This document shows positions 32,283 to 41,889 of a stretch of DNA of 64,000 nucleotides, one piece after another (positions within the stretch are counted from its first letter, which is position 1; every line of letters begins with the position of its first letter). The translations under genes and the position numbers were made by a program. The DNA comes from Paenibacillus artemisiicola. GTDB lineage: Bacteria > Bacillota > Bacilli > Paenibacillales > Paenibacillaceae. Below the pieces are notes generated by a model. The model was not told where the DNA came from and made no database searches. It worked only from the letters and a program-made list of their open reading frames with translations. Location of the stretch: positions 424,308 to 488,307 of the forward strand of contig NZ_JAGGDJ010000003.1 of assembly GCF_017652985.1 (NCBI RefSeq). Reading direction: 5' to 3'.

Positions 32283-33485
32283 TTGAACGACAAAGAGAAA
32301 GAATTGAAGCAGGACAACGAGCAATCGTTGGAGCAAGACACCACCCAAGCGAGCGCAGATACCGAAGAAACCGCGCGCGAACGCGAAGCAGCGGCGAACG
32401 AGGCCGAGTTCGCGGACGCGGACGATCATAAGGACGAGCCTTTCGATCGGGACGAAGAAGAGCGGGAAGACGACGCGCGCCGGGCGGCGCCTGCGGCATT
32501 CGTCTCGAAGCCGTCCCGCGGCGGCAAGGCGTGGATGTATATTTCCCTGGGTCTCGCGCTGATTCTGATCGTCGTATTGATCAAGCCTCCGTTCGGCGGC
32601 AGCTCGGGCAAGCAGGCGGTCGGTTCCGTCAACGGCGTATCGATCACGAAGGATCAGCTCTATGACGCGATGGCCAAGCTCGGCGGCGCGCAAACGATGG
32701 ACAACCTGATCCAGGACGAACTCATCAAGCAGGAAGCCGACAAGAAGAACATAACCATCTCCGATGCGGACGTCGACAAGGAAATCGAGAACATCAAGAA
32801 GCGCTTCCCGTCGGAAGCCGAGTTCGAAAGCGCGCTGCAGCAAAGCGGCATGTCGCTGGACGACCTGAAGGCGCAAACGCCGATGCAGCTGCGGATCCGC
32901 AAAATCCTCGAGCCGCAGGCGCAAGTGACGGAGAAGGACGTCGAAGATTATTTTAACCAGAACAAAGCGCAATACGATCAGCCGGAAGAAGTCAAAGCGT
33001 CGCATATTCTCGTCGCGACCAAAGAAGAAGCCGACGCGATCATCAAGCAGCTCGAAGGCGGCGCGGACTTCGCGGCGCTGGCCAAAGAGAAATCGACGGA
33101 TACGGGCTCGAAGGACAACGGCGGCGACCTCGGATTCTTCGGCAAAGGCGCCATGGATCCGGCTTTCGAGAAAGCGGCGTTCGCGCTGAAGGTCGGCGAA
33201 ATGACGAAGGAGCCGGTCAAATCGCAATACGGCTACCACATCATCAAGGTCACGGACCGTCACGAAGCCAAAGCGGCGACGCTGGCCGAGAAGAAAGACG
33301 AGATCAAGGAACAGCTGATCCAGTCGAAAGTCTCCGACCTGTCGACGGCATGGCTGGACGACTTGAAGAAGAAATCGCAAATCACGAATACGCTCTCGAC
33401 CGACGCGGCCGCGACGGGCGACGCTGCGACCGGCAACGTCCCGACGGGCAACGCTGCGACAGGCAACGCGACGACGAGCAAATAA
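32283..33485 (+). CDS. PrsA-like peptidyl-prolyl isomerase, membrane-anchored
   Basis: 400 residues. A highly acidic cytoplasmic N terminus (about 1-80) precedes one membrane helix (AWMYISLGLALILIVVLI). The extracytoplasmic part contains a SurA/PrsA N-domain and a parvulin (PpiC) domain with SHILVATKEEA, GGDLGFFGKGAM and KSQYGYHIIKV (about 230-335). The C terminus ends in short Ala-Thr-Gly/Asn repeats. Unlike PrsA it is not a lipoprotein. It starts at TTG 32283 with GGAAGGGAG upstream. Role: folding of exported proteins. Confidence 0.85.
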   Translation: MNDKEKELKQDNEQSLEQDTTQASADTEETAREREAAANEAEFADADDHKDEPFDRDEEEREDDARRAAPAAFVSKPSRGGKAWMYISLGLALILIVVLIKPPFGGSSGKQAVGSVNGVSITKDQLYDAMAKLGGAQTMDNLIQDELIKQEADKKNITISDADVDKEIENIKKRFPSEAEFESALQQSGMSLDDLKAQTPMQLRIRKILEPQAQVTEKDVEDYFNQNKAQYDQPEEVKASHILVATKEEADAIIKQLEGGADFAALAKEKSTDTGSKDNGGDLGFFGKGAMDPAFEKAAFALKVGEMTKEPVKSQYGYHIIKVTDRHEAKAATLAEKKDEIKEQLIQSKVSDLSTAWLDDLKKKSQITNTLSTDAAATGDAATGNVPTGNAATGNATTSK

Positions 33486-33508
33486 GCTCGCCAATTAAGC
33501 AAGTAGAA

Positions 33509-33547
33509 GCACCGCAAGCCATAATTTGGCCTGCGGTGCTTTTTTGC
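33509..33547 (+). terminator. Rho-independent terminator
   Basis: AAGCACCGCA.../TGCGGTGCTT stem and TTTTT, after the PrsA-like gene. Confidence 0.88.
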
Positions 33548-33611
33548 GTTACGGATATAATGATAAGGAAACTGAGGCGTATCAACCATGAATCCGCTAC
33601 CAGTTACATAA

Positions 33612-33684
33612 ATGTCAACTTAGTTGACATAAAGGGATAGTAAATCTTTACAAGCGTTCAAATTGTGTTTTACAAATTGTAAAA
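33612..33684. promoter_or_regulatory. Palindromic control region before the opp operon
   Basis: ATGTCAAC-TTA-GTTGACAT (33612-33630) is a perfect palindrome that contains a TTGACA -35 box (33624-33629). A second palindrome TTTTACA-AAT-TGTAAAA lies at 33668-33684. Both look like operators of the oligopeptide operon. Confidence 0.55.
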
Positions 33685-33750
33685 AAGGATGTATGATTGG
33701 CTACAGGATTTAAAAAATTATACATTTTGCATGGAGGCGGGCTCTGAAGA

Positions 33751-35373
33751 ATGAAAAAGAAAATGCTGCTTTTAGTTTCACTCATGCTGGTCCTGACAGG
33801 AGTTTTGGCTGCCTGCGGGAAGAGCGGATCGGGCTCCGGCGAAACGTTCCGGATGAACCTGACGTCCGAACCGCCTAGTCTTGACGTCTCGCAAGCGCAA
33901 GACCAAGTATCGTTTACGGTACTTTCGGGCCTCTTCGAAGGTCTCACGCGCATGGACGCCGACGGTAACATCGTACCGGGCGTTGCCGAGAAATGGGACG
34001 TTTCCGCGGACGGCAAAAAATACACGTTCCATCTGCGCGACAATGCAAAATGGTCCAACGGGGACCCGGTAACGGCGCAAGACTTCGAGTACTCGTGGAA
34101 ACGCACGCTCGACCCGAAGCTCAACCCGCCAGCGCCTTACGCTTACCAGCTCTATTACATCAAGAACGGCCAGAACTACAACATCGCGACGGACAATCCG
34201 AACCACATCACGGATCCGAGCCAGCTCGGCGTCAAAGCGCTCGACGACAAGACGCTTGAAGTCGACCTGGAAAACCCTACGCCTTACTTCCTGAACATCG
34301 CGGCGTTCTTCACGGCTTATCCGGTGAAAAAAGACGCGAACTTCGCGGAAGCAAACGGCTACATCGGCAACGGTCCGTTCAAGATGAAATCGTGGAAACA
34401 CGGCGACTCGATCGAGCTCGTGCCGAACGAAAACTATTGGGATAAAGACAACATCAAGCTGACGAGCGTCAAATTCTCGATGGTTAAAGACCCGAACACC
34501 GAGCTGAACATGTACAAAACCGGCCAACTCGACTGGGCTGGCGCGCCTACGGGCAGCATTCCGGCCGAACAGCTGGACAAGTACCGTCAAGAAAACAGCA
34601 AAGAGCTGTCCATCAAAGGCATCGCAAGCACGTACTACTACAACTTCAACAACACGAAGAAACCGTTCGACAACGTCAAGGTGCGCGAAGCGCTCTCGAT
34701 GGCGATCAACCGTCAGGACATCGTCGACAAAGTCACGAAAGCCGGACAAGTTCCCGCTTACGGTTTCGTATCGACCGGTATCCACGGCGTGAGCGGCGAG
34801 TACCGTTCCGAAGTGAAGGACGACTACTTCAAAGAAGACGTAGCGAAAGCGAAAGAACTGCTCGCGGAAGGTCTGAAAGAAGAAGGCATGACATCGATGC
34901 CGGCATTCTCGCTTTCCTTCAACGAAGGCCTGCATAAAACGGTTGCGGAAGCGATCGCGAACATGTGGAAAGAAAACCTCGGCATCGACGTCAAACTCGA
35001 GCTGCAGGAATGGAAAGTGTTCCTGAAAAACCGTCAAAGCCTGAACTACGACGTCGCTCGCGCAGGCTGGGGCGCCGACTACAACGATCCGATGACGTTC
35101 ATCGACATGTTCACGTCGAAAGGCGGCAACAATGACATCGGCTTCAAAAATCCGGAGTATGATGCGCTTGTTAAAGAAGCGTACAGCACGAACGATCAAC
35201 AAAAACGCGTAGACGCGATGGCGAAAGCGGAGAAAATCCTGATCGGAGACAACATGGCGATCATGCCGATCTACTACTACTCGTCCGCTCAGCTGATCAA
35301 ACCTTACGTGAAGAACTACGTAGTCGACTACAGCGGCAACATCGACTACTCGCACATCACGATCGAAAAATAA
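33751..35373 (+). CDS. oppA: Oligopeptide ABC transporter substrate-binding lipoprotein
   Basis: 540-residue extracytoplasmic peptide-binding protein. The signal peptide ends in the lipobox VLAACG; the mature domain is SBP family 5 (GETFRMNLTSEPPSLDV, ALSMAINRQDIVDKV, WGADYNDPMTFIDMF). It captures oligopeptides for the OppBCDF complex encoded downstream; uptake may serve nutrition and peptide signalling in sporulation. Length and motifs are closest to OppA. The 5' region holds palindromic operators. Confidence 0.9.
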   Translation: MKKKMLLLVSLMLVLTGVLAACGKSGSGSGETFRMNLTSEPPSLDVSQAQDQVSFTVLSGLFEGLTRMDADGNIVPGVAEKWDVSADGKKYTFHLRDNAKWSNGDPVTAQDFEYSWKRTLDPKLNPPAPYAYQLYYIKNGQNYNIATDNPNHITDPSQLGVKALDDKTLEVDLENPTPYFLNIAAFFTAYPVKKDANFAEANGYIGNGPFKMKSWKHGDSIELVPNENYWDKDNIKLTSVKFSMVKDPNTELNMYKTGQLDWAGAPTGSIPAEQLDKYRQENSKELSIKGIASTYYYNFNNTKKPFDNVKVREALSMAINRQDIVDKVTKAGQVPAYGFVSTGIHGVSGEYRSEVKDDYFKEDVAKAKELLAEGLKEEGMTSMPAFSLSFNEGLHKTVAEAIANMWKENLGIDVKLELQEWKVFLKNRQSLNYDVARAGWGADYNDPMTFIDMFTSKGGNNDIGFKNPEYDALVKEAYSTNDQQKRVDAMAKAEKILIGDNMAIMPIYYYSSAQLIKPYVKNYVVDYSGNIDYSHITIEK

Positions 35374-35460
35374 AAAATAAGCAATAAGAATTCAGGGGAC
35401 ATAGGGATATATGTGGTATACCCATATATATCCCTTCTCTATGATTGGAGAGTGCTTAGG

Positions 35461-36396
35461 ATGGTTCGGTACTTGGGTGGTAAGCTTATCAACATCGTGT
35501 TTTCCCTTCTGATTCTAGCCACCGCAACCTTCTTTTTAATGAAAGCAGTCCCTGGGGACCCTTTCACCCAAGAGAAGGCTATTCCACCGGAAATTAAGGC
35601 GAACATCATGGCGCACTACGGTTTGGACAAACCGCTGGGCGAGCAATACTTGATCTACATGAAGAAGCTGTTTCAATTCGATCTCGGATTGTCGATGAAA
35701 AGCCAAAACCGTACGGTGACCAGCATCATATCGGATTCCTTCGGAACGTCTGCGAAAGTCGGTGCGATCGCGGTCGTTGTTTCTGTCATTATCGGGGTTT
35801 ATTTGGGCATGATGGCCGCGCTTCGGCATCGCGGGCTCGTCGACAATACGGCGATGTTTCTTGCCGTTATCGGCATTTCCGTGCCGAACTTCGTTATCGG
35901 CGCGATCATTCAATATTTTTTGGCGGTTAAAGTGCCGATTTTTCACGTTGCGGGCTTGGAAGGTCCGTTGGACTACGTGCTTCCGACGATTGCGTTGTGT
36001 ACGCTTCCGATCGCGTTTATCGCGCGTCTGACCCGTTCGACCATGCTGGAAGTGCTTACGTCCGACTATATTCGCACCGCGAAGGCCAAAGGCTTGACGC
36101 CGCGGGCGATTTTGTGGCAGCACGGCCTGCGCAACGGGATTCTGCCCGTCGTGACGTATTTGGGACCTATGACCGCGAACATCATTACCGGCTCCGTCGT
36201 CGTCGAACAAATTTTCGGACTCCCAGGCTTGGGCGCTTACTTCGTGGACAGCGTCATGAACCGTGACTATACGCTTATCATGGGGATTACGATTTTTTAT
36301 GCCGTCATTCTGATGGCCGCACGCTTCGTTACGGATATCCTGTACATCTTTGTGGATCCACGCATTAAATTGAGCGGAGGTGTAGTTAAATCATGA
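35461..36396 (+). CDS. oppB: Oligopeptide ABC transporter permease
   Basis: 311 residues from ATG 35461 (GGAGAG upstream; the frame is open earlier but has no site). Six membrane segments; the EAA coupling loop is YIRTAKAKGLTPRAILWQHGLRNGILP. Starts MVRYLGGKLINIVFSLLILA as OppB/DppB usually does. Overlaps the next gene by 4 bases. Confidence 0.9.
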   Translation: MVRYLGGKLINIVFSLLILATATFFLMKAVPGDPFTQEKAIPPEIKANIMAHYGLDKPLGEQYLIYMKKLFQFDLGLSMKSQNRTVTSIISDSFGTSAKVGAIAVVVSVIIGVYLGMMAALRHRGLVDNTAMFLAVIGISVPNFVIGAIIQYFLAVKVPIFHVAGLEGPLDYVLPTIALCTLPIAFIARLTRSTMLEVLTSDYIRTAKAKGLTPRAILWQHGLRNGILPVVTYLGPMTANIITGSVVVEQIFGLPGLGAYFVDSVMNRDYTLIMGITIFYAVILMAARFVTDILYIFVDPRIKLSGGVVKS

Positions 36397-37310
36397 GTCA
36401 AACTGCTCCGTCTCCGTTCGAACGTTTGGAAAAAAAGCATACCGAGGCCGAGGTTATCGTAACCGAGAGCCGTTCAACTTGGCAAATTACTTGGGCACGG
36501 CTCCGCAGCAACAGCTGGGCCATGACCGGTTTGTATATTTTGATCGTCATTGCCGTGCTGTCCATCGTTTGTCCGATGCTGTCGCCGTATACGTCGTACA
36601 CGAATAACCTCGACGATACGTTCGCGGCCCCGTCGGCCAAGCACTGGTTCGGAACAGACAATCTGGGCCGTGATTTATTTACCCGCACTTGGCTGGGCGT
36701 TCGCATCTCGCTTACGGTCGGCATCGCGGCCGCTTTGTTCGATCTGATCATCGGCATTATCTACGGCGGCATCATGGGCTACGCCGGCAAGCGGATCGGC
36801 GGCGCCATGAACAAAATCGCGGAAATGCTCTACGCCATTCCGCACTTGCTCGTCGTCATCCTGCTCAGCGTCGTTATGGGCTCGTCCCTGACGACCATTA
36901 TCATCGCGTTGTCGATTACGGGCTGGATTACGATGTCGTGGATCGTCCGCGGCCAGATCCTGCAGCTGAAAAACCAGGAGTACGTCCTGGCGGCGCAGTC
37001 GATGGGCGCAAGCAACGCGCGCATCCTGTTCAAGCACTTGATTCCGAACACGCTCGGCCCGATCATCGTTACGGTCACCCTGTCGGTGCCGTCGGCGATT
37101 TTCTCCGAGGCGTTCCTCAGCTTCTTGGGTCTGGGCGTACAATCGCCGGCCGCGTCGCTCGGTTCCTTGATCGGCGAAGCCATTTCGTCCTGGACGCTCT
37201 ATCCATGGACGATGTTTATTCCGGCATCCCTGCTTAGCATCATGATGCTTGCCTTTAATATTTTCGGGGACGGTCTGCAGGACGCATTCGACCCGAAAAT
37301 GAAAAAATAA
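36393..37310 (+). CDS. oppC: Oligopeptide ABC transporter permease
   Basis: 305 residues with six hydrophobic segments. The N-terminal cytoplasmic extension is typical of OppC. The coupling loop is YVLAAQSMGASNARILFKHLIPNTLGPI. It heterodimerises with OppB to form the translocation channel. Confidence 0.9.
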   Translation: MSQTAPSPFERLEKKHTEAEVIVTESRSTWQITWARLRSNSWAMTGLYILIVIAVLSIVCPMLSPYTSYTNNLDDTFAAPSAKHWFGTDNLGRDLFTRTWLGVRISLTVGIAAALFDLIIGIIYGGIMGYAGKRIGGAMNKIAEMLYAIPHLLVVILLSVVMGSSLTTIIIALSITGWITMSWIVRGQILQLKNQEYVLAAQSMGASNARILFKHLIPNTLGPIIVTVTLSVPSAIFSEAFLSFLGLGVQSPAASLGSLIGEAISSWTLYPWTMFIPASLLSIMMLAFNIFGDGLQDAFDPKMKK

Positions 37311-37334
37311 ATTTCAGCGCTGGGAGTGAGCTCT

Positions 37335-38333
37335 ATGAACGATCCGATATTAAGCATCAACGATTTGCATATCTCGTTTCATGTGCGCGGTGGAGAAGTA
37401 CAAGCTGTGCGCGGCGTCACTCTGGATGTCAAACGCGGCGAATCCGTAGCGATCGTCGGCGAATCGGGCAGCGGCAAAAGCGTCACGGCCCAATCGATTC
37501 TTCGCTTGATCCCTACGCCTCCGGGCGAATACAAGCAAGGTTCCATCGAATTCATGGGCGAAGACTTGCTCAAGAAATCCGAGAAGGAAATGGAAGCGAT
37601 CCGAGGCCATGAAATCGGCATGATTTTCCAGGATCCGATGACGTCCTTGAATCCGACGCTCACGGTCGGGCGCCAAATAAGCGAGGTGCTGATCAAGCAC
37701 CAGAACATGACGAAATCGCAGGCGACGGACCGCGCGATCGAACTGCTGACGTTGGTCGGCATCCCGAACGCCAAAGACCGCGTGCGCCAATACCCGCACC
37801 AGTTCTCCGGCGGCATGCGCCAGCGCGTCATGATCGCGATCGCGCTCGCGTGCAACCCGGCGCTGCTGATCGCCGACGAGCCGACGACCGCGCTCGACGT
37901 GACGATTCAAGCGCAAATCATGCAGCTGATGAAAGAGCTGCAGGAGAAAACAGGCACGTCCATCATCCTGATCACGCATGACCTCGGCATCGTGGCCGAA
38001 ACCTGCGACCGCGTCGTCGTCATGTACGCCGGCAAAGTCGTGGAGACGGGCACGAAGTACGAAATCTTCAAAAACCCGCAGCATCCTTACACGAGAGGCC
38101 TGCTGCGTTCCCTGCCGCGCCTGGACCACAGCAAGGACGAGCCGCTCATTCCGATCGTCGGGACGCCGCCGGATATGTCCGCTCCGCCGAAGGGCTGCGC
38201 GTTCTGTGCGCGCTGCGACGAAGCGATGCGCATCTGCGTCGACAACGATCCGGTCAACTACACGATCAGCGAGACGCAAACGGCGCGCTGCTGGCTCCAT
38301 GACCCGGCCATGAAAGAGGGTGCGAGCGCATGA
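37335..38333 (+). CDS. oppD: Oligopeptide ABC transporter ATP-binding protein
   Basis: 332 residues: Walker A GESGSGKS, signature [15 protein letters not shown], Walker [13 protein letters not shown] and the C-terminal oligopeptide-transporter extension with a Cys cluster ([15 protein letters not shown]) that suggests an Fe-S or metal site. ATG 37335 lies 8 bases after GGGAG; GTG 37326 is too close to that site. Start and stop are tightly linked to neighbours. Confidence 0.9.
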   Translation: MNDPILSINDLHISFHVRGGEVQAVRGVTLDVKRGESVAIVGESGSGKSVTAQSILRLIPTPPGEYKQGSIEFMGEDLLKKSEKEMEAIRGHEIGMIFQDPMTSLNPTLTVGRQISEVLIKHQNMTKSQATDRAIELLTLVGIPNAKDRVRQYPHQFSGGMRQRVMIAIALACNPALLIADEPTTALDVTIQAQIMQLMKELQEKTGTSIILITHDLGIVAETCDRVVVMYAGKVVETGTKYEIFKNPQHPYTRGLLRSLPRLDHSKDEPLIPIVGTPPDMSAPPKGCAFCARCDEAMRICVDNDPVNYTISETQTARCWLHDPAMKEGASA

Positions 38334-39295
38334 GCAAGAAAGACAACGTGTTGATCGAAGTCGATCACTTGAAAAAGTTTTTCCAAGTCGGCGGGAATCA
38401 GACGCTGAAAGCCGTCAACGACCTCAGCTTCGGCATTCGCGAAGGCGAAACGCTCGGCATGGTAGGGGAGTCCGGCTGCGGCAAATCCACCGCCGGCCGT
38501 ACGATTCTCCGGCTGTACGAGCCGACGGACGGCGCCGTTAATTTCAAAGGCGAGAACATCATGAAAGCCAAAGGCTCCAAGCTGAAGGCGCTGCGCCGCG
38601 AAATGCAGATGGTATTCCAGGACCCGTATGCGTCGCTGAACCCGCGGTGGACGGTCGAGAATTTGATCGCCGAACCTTTGGATATTCACGGCCTGGCGAA
38701 CGGAAGCAAGGACCGCCGTCTGCAGGTTGAGCGTCTGCTCGACCGCGTCGGACTTCGTCCGGAGCATGCGTCGCGGTATCCGCATGAATTTTCCGGCGGC
38801 CAACGCCAGCGGATCGGCATTGCCCGCGCGCTCGCGGTCAATCCGAAATTCATCGTCTGCGACGAGCCGATCTCCGCGCTCGACGTGTCGATCCAAGCGC
38901 AAGTGGTCAACCTGCTGCAGGATTTGCAGCGCGACTTCGGCCTGACGTACTTGTTCATCGCGCACGACCTGGCGATGGTCAAGCACATCAGCGACCGCGT
39001 AGCCGTTATGTATTTGGGCAAGATGGTGGAGCTCGCGGAGAGCGAAGAGCTCTACGCGAACCCGAAGCATCCGTACACGAAGGCGCTGATGTCGGCGATT
39101 CCGGTACCGGATCTCGACGTCGCCGATCACAAGGAGCGCATCGTCCTGTCCGGCGACCTGCCGAGCCCGATCAATCCGCCGAGCGGCTGTCCGTTCCGCA
39201 CGCGCTGTCCGTTCGCGACGGAGAAGTGCGCCGCGGAGGTGCCGGCGTTCCGCGAAGTGGAACCGAACCACTGGGCAGCTTGCCATTACGCGTAA
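38330..39295 (+). CDS. oppF: Oligopeptide ABC transporter ATP-binding protein
   Basis: 321 residues: Walker [10 protein letters not shown], signature [15 protein letters not shown], Walker [14 protein letters not shown]-terminal Cys-rich extension [15 protein letters not shown]. Pairs with OppD as the second ATPase. Overlaps oppD by 4 bases and ends the operon. Confidence 0.92.
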   Translation: MSKKDNVLIEVDHLKKFFQVGGNQTLKAVNDLSFGIREGETLGMVGESGCGKSTAGRTILRLYEPTDGAVNFKGENIMKAKGSKLKALRREMQMVFQDPYASLNPRWTVENLIAEPLDIHGLANGSKDRRLQVERLLDRVGLRPEHASRYPHEFSGGQRQRIGIARALAVNPKFIVCDEPISALDVSIQAQVVNLLQDLQRDFGLTYLFIAHDLAMVKHISDRVAVMYLGKMVELAESEELYANPKHPYTKALMSAIPVPDLDVADHKERIVLSGDLPSPINPPSGCPFRTRCPFATEKCAAEVPAFREVEPNHWAACHYA

Positions 39296-39315
39296 TTCCG
39301 CCCTTATTATAGTAG

Positions 39316-39350
39316 AAAAGCGTTCCGCCGTTCGGCGGAACGCTTTTTAA
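39316..39350 (+). terminator. Rho-independent terminator
   Basis: AAAAGCGTTCCGCC/GGCGGAACGCTTTT, GTTC loop; ends the opp operon. Confidence 0.93.
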
Positions 39351-39493
39351 TTTTTGACCGAGGGAACGGCGACGGAGGCGGAGGCGGATTTTTTAGGGCT
39401 GCGGGACCGCCCGTTCTTTAATTTGCCGGTCGAATTGTGATACGATATCTAGCGTATGCGGGTTGGTTGCAGAGGAAAGGGGAAGTCGCGGCA

Positions 39494-40075
39494 TTGAGAG
39501 TCATATCAGGCACGGCGAAAGGCCGGTCTTTAAAAGCGGTGCCGGGCAAAAGCACGCGCCCGACGACCGATAAAGTGAAGGAAGCGATCTTCAGCATGAT
39601 CGGTCCGTATTTCGACGGCGGCTTGGCGCTCGATTTGTTCGCCGGCACGGGCGGATTGGGCATCGAGGCGCTGAGCCGGGGAGTGGACAGGGCCGTGTTC
39701 GTCGATTTGGAAGGGGCCAGCATCGAAGTCGTGAAGCAGAACGTGCAGGCGGCGGGCATGTCGGATCGCGCGGAAATTTATCGAACCGACGCCGTGCGGG
39801 CCGTCAAGGCGCTGGCCAAGCGGCAGTTAAAGTTCGCGCTCGTGTTCTTGGATCCGCCGTACCGAATGAAGGACATGGACGTCCTGATGGGGGAGTTGGC
39901 GGAGCGCGGGCTGCTGGAGGATGGCGCCAAGCTCGTCGTGGAGCACGACGCGGAGCATCTGTATCCCGAAGCGATGGATCATTACAGCCAAATCAAACAT
40001 ACGCATTACGGCGACACCGCGGTTACGATTTACCGCTACGAAGCGGAGAACGGGCAAGAGCCAACGGAGGATTGA
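39494..40075 (+). CDS. rsmD: 16S rRNA (guanine966-N2)-methyltransferase
   Basis: 193 residues. Methylates G966 of 16S rRNA in the 30S subunit. SAM-binding LDLFAGTGGLGIEAL and catalytic LDPPY. TTG 39494 is chosen since the family begins MRVISGTAKGR; upstream codons extend the frame without homology. Four bases before coaD, as in many Bacillota. Confidence 0.9.
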   Translation: MRVISGTAKGRSLKAVPGKSTRPTTDKVKEAIFSMIGPYFDGGLALDLFAGTGGLGIEALSRGVDRAVFVDLEGASIEVVKQNVQAAGMSDRAEIYRTDAVRAVKALAKRQLKFALVFLDPPYRMKDMDVLMGELAERGLLEDGAKLVVEHDAEHLYPEAMDHYSQIKHTHYGDTAVTIYRYEAENGQEPTED

Positions 40076-40078
40076 ATC

Positions 40079-40618
40079 ATGGAAGCAACACCAACAACCG
40101 GATCGCCCGGGGGCCGCGTGGCGGTTTATCCCGGCAGCTTCGATCCGGTCACGTGCGGGCATTTGGACATTATCCGGCGTGCCGCGAAGCAGTTCGATCA
40201 CTTGATCGTGGCGGTGCTGAACAATACGAGCAAGAAGCCGCTGTTCAGCGTCGAGGAGCGCAAGCAGCTGTTAGCGGAGGTGACGCAGGATTTGCCGAAC
40301 GTGACCGTCGACAGCTTTCGCGATTTGCTCGTCCATTTCATGAAGTCGCGGCAGGCCGACGTTATCGTGCGCGGCATCCGCTCCGTGACGGATTTCGAAT
40401 ACGAGATTCAGATGGCGTCGACGAACCATCAATTGGACGGCGACATCGAAACGATATTCATGATGACGAATCCGAAATATTCATATCTAAGCTCCAGCAT
40501 CGTGAAAGAGATCGCGATGTTCCACGGAAACGTGCAGGATTTGGTGCCGCCCGAAGTGCAGCGGGCGCTGATCGCCAAGTTCTCGGAAAGCGCGGGCGCG
40601 AACGGACCGCAAGGCTAA
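40079..40618 (+). CDS. coaD: Phosphopantetheine adenylyltransferase
   Basis: Transfers AMP to 4'-phosphopantetheine, the penultimate step in CoA synthesis. 179 residues: [19 protein letters not shown] carries the nucleotidyltransferase T/HxGH motif; [13 protein letters not shown] and [13 protein letters not shown] are also present. There is a short extra N terminus (about 12 residues) compared with typical CoaD. The stop overlaps the stop of the convergent ylbJ. Confidence 0.94.
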   Translation: MEATPTTGSPGGRVAVYPGSFDPVTCGHLDIIRRAAKQFDHLIVAVLNNTSKKPLFSVEERKQLLAEVTQDLPNVTVDSFRDLLVHFMKSRQADVIVRGIRSVTDFEYEIQMASTNHQLDGDIETIFMMTNPKYSYLSSSIVKEIAMFHGNVQDLVPPEVQRALIAKFSESAGANGPQG

Positions 40619-41793
40619 CGAAGCCGCAGCTTGGCCGCGATCGCGGAGAGGGCGGACAGCAAGAGCAGCGCGCCGACGAACGCGAGCAGCACGGCGGGCG
40701 CGTACGGCCATAGCGTATGCAGCTCGGACGCGCGTACGGCGCCCGAAGGAACGAAGGACGTCGCCTCTCGCCCGGAGAACGCCGAGAAAGCCGGCGCGAT
40801 GCCGTCCGTGAGCCGAGAGATTGGCTTCCAGGCCAGCAGCATAAGCAGAAACGCAATCGCGCTTTGCAGCACGCGGGATACGGCCAGCAGCCGCAGGGAG
40901 AGACCGGCGCCGATGACCGCCGCGCCGGCCTGCAGCATGGCGCTGAAGCCGCCCCAGCTGAGCACCGCCGCCGCCGCCGCGGCTTTCCAAGGCAGCCCGC
41001 CGGCGAACGAAGCGGTTGCGGCGGCATAGGAGCCAATGTGGCTTTCGATCAAGCCGGGGAGCGCGTAGGCCGGCACGATGCCGGGAATCGCCGGCGCCAG
41101 CAGCCTTACGAGCACGGCGCAGAAAATCATGAAGCCGCCGACGGCCATCAATTTGTAGACGGCGGCGGTGACGCCGTCGCCCAGGAGCTTGCCGAACGAG
41201 CGGCCGTCGCGCTTTCGGGCGTCCCGCATCGCGGCCGCGGCCCGGCGAAGGAGATTGGCCGGCGGCGGGGAGGCCGACTCGGCCCGCTCGCGCTTCGCCA
41301 ATCTTGCGAGCGCGAGCGCCGGCGCGAGCGCCGCGAGCCAGACGACGAGCAGGATGGCGACGCCGAGCTCGGGGCGATGCAGGAAACCCGTCCCGACCAC
41401 GACGATGATGAAGATCGGGTTGGGCATATGCGCCAGCGCCAGCAGGCGGTTGCCTTGGGCGGCGGTCAAGGCGCCGCTTTTGCGCAGCGACGACGTCGCT
41501 TCGGCGCCGCAAGGGAATCCCCCGGTCCATCCGAAGGCAACGGCGACGCCGGCTTCGCCTGGCAGGCGGAACAGCTTATGCATCAGCGGCTGCAGGAGCG
41601 TGCCGAAGGCATGGACGACGCCGAACGCCGTCATCAGCTCCAGTAGCGTCAGGAACGGAAGCAATCCCGGGAACACGATATTCCACCAGACCGTCAAGCC
41701 TTGCAGCGAGGCCCGGAACGCTTCGTCCGGCTTCATGATGATGGCCGCGACGAGCAGGATGGATAATAGGGCAAGCGTTACGGTGCGTTTCAT
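40615..41793 (-). CDS. ylbJ: Sporulation integral membrane protein YlbJ
   Basis: 392 residues with about eight hydrophobic segments and the nucleoside-recognition/gate-domain features ([36 protein letters not shown]). YlbJ is needed for spore cortex formation in B. subtilis and lies between coaD and ylbM there too. ATG 41793 ([10 protein letters not shown]) is chosen over an upstream ATG at 41841 because of the GTGGAG site. Converges with coaD. Confidence 0.88.
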   Translation of the reverse strand: MKRTVTLALLSILLVAAIIMKPDEAFRASLQGLTVWWNIVFPGLLPFLTLLELMTAFGVVHAFGTLLQPLMHKLFRLPGEAGVAVAFGWTGGFPCGAEATSSLRKSGALTAAQGNRLLALAHMPNPIFIIVVVGTGFLHRPELGVAILLVVWLAALAPALALARLAKRERAESASPPPANLLRRAAAAMRDARKRDGRSFGKLLGDGVTAAVYKLMAVGGFMIFCAVLVRLLAPAIPGIVPAYALPGLIESHIGSYAAATASFAGGLPWKAAAAAAVLSWGGFSAMLQAGAAVIGAGLSLRLLAVSRVLQSAIAFLLMLLAWKPISRLTDGIAPAFSAFSGREATSFVPSGAVRASELHTLWPYAPAVLLAFVGALLLLSALSAIAAKLRLR

Positions 41794-41889
41794 CGTACCA
41801 CGCTCCACGTACAGGGTAGGGCCTGGCCATGCCAGGGCCATTACATGTGTACGCTTGTCTGTGCGCGGATAGACCTGCTTCGCTCCGCG

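Noticed and set aside
33410..33482. Ala-Thr-Gly/Asn repeats at the end of the PrsA-like protein as a mobile repeat
   Set aside because: The repeat is short, degenerate and in frame; low-complexity tails are common in exported foldases.
40615..40618. Overlap of the convergent coaD and ylbJ stop codons as a regulatory device
   Set aside because: A 4-base overlap of stops is a common result of compact genomes; no hairpin or further structure supports regulation.
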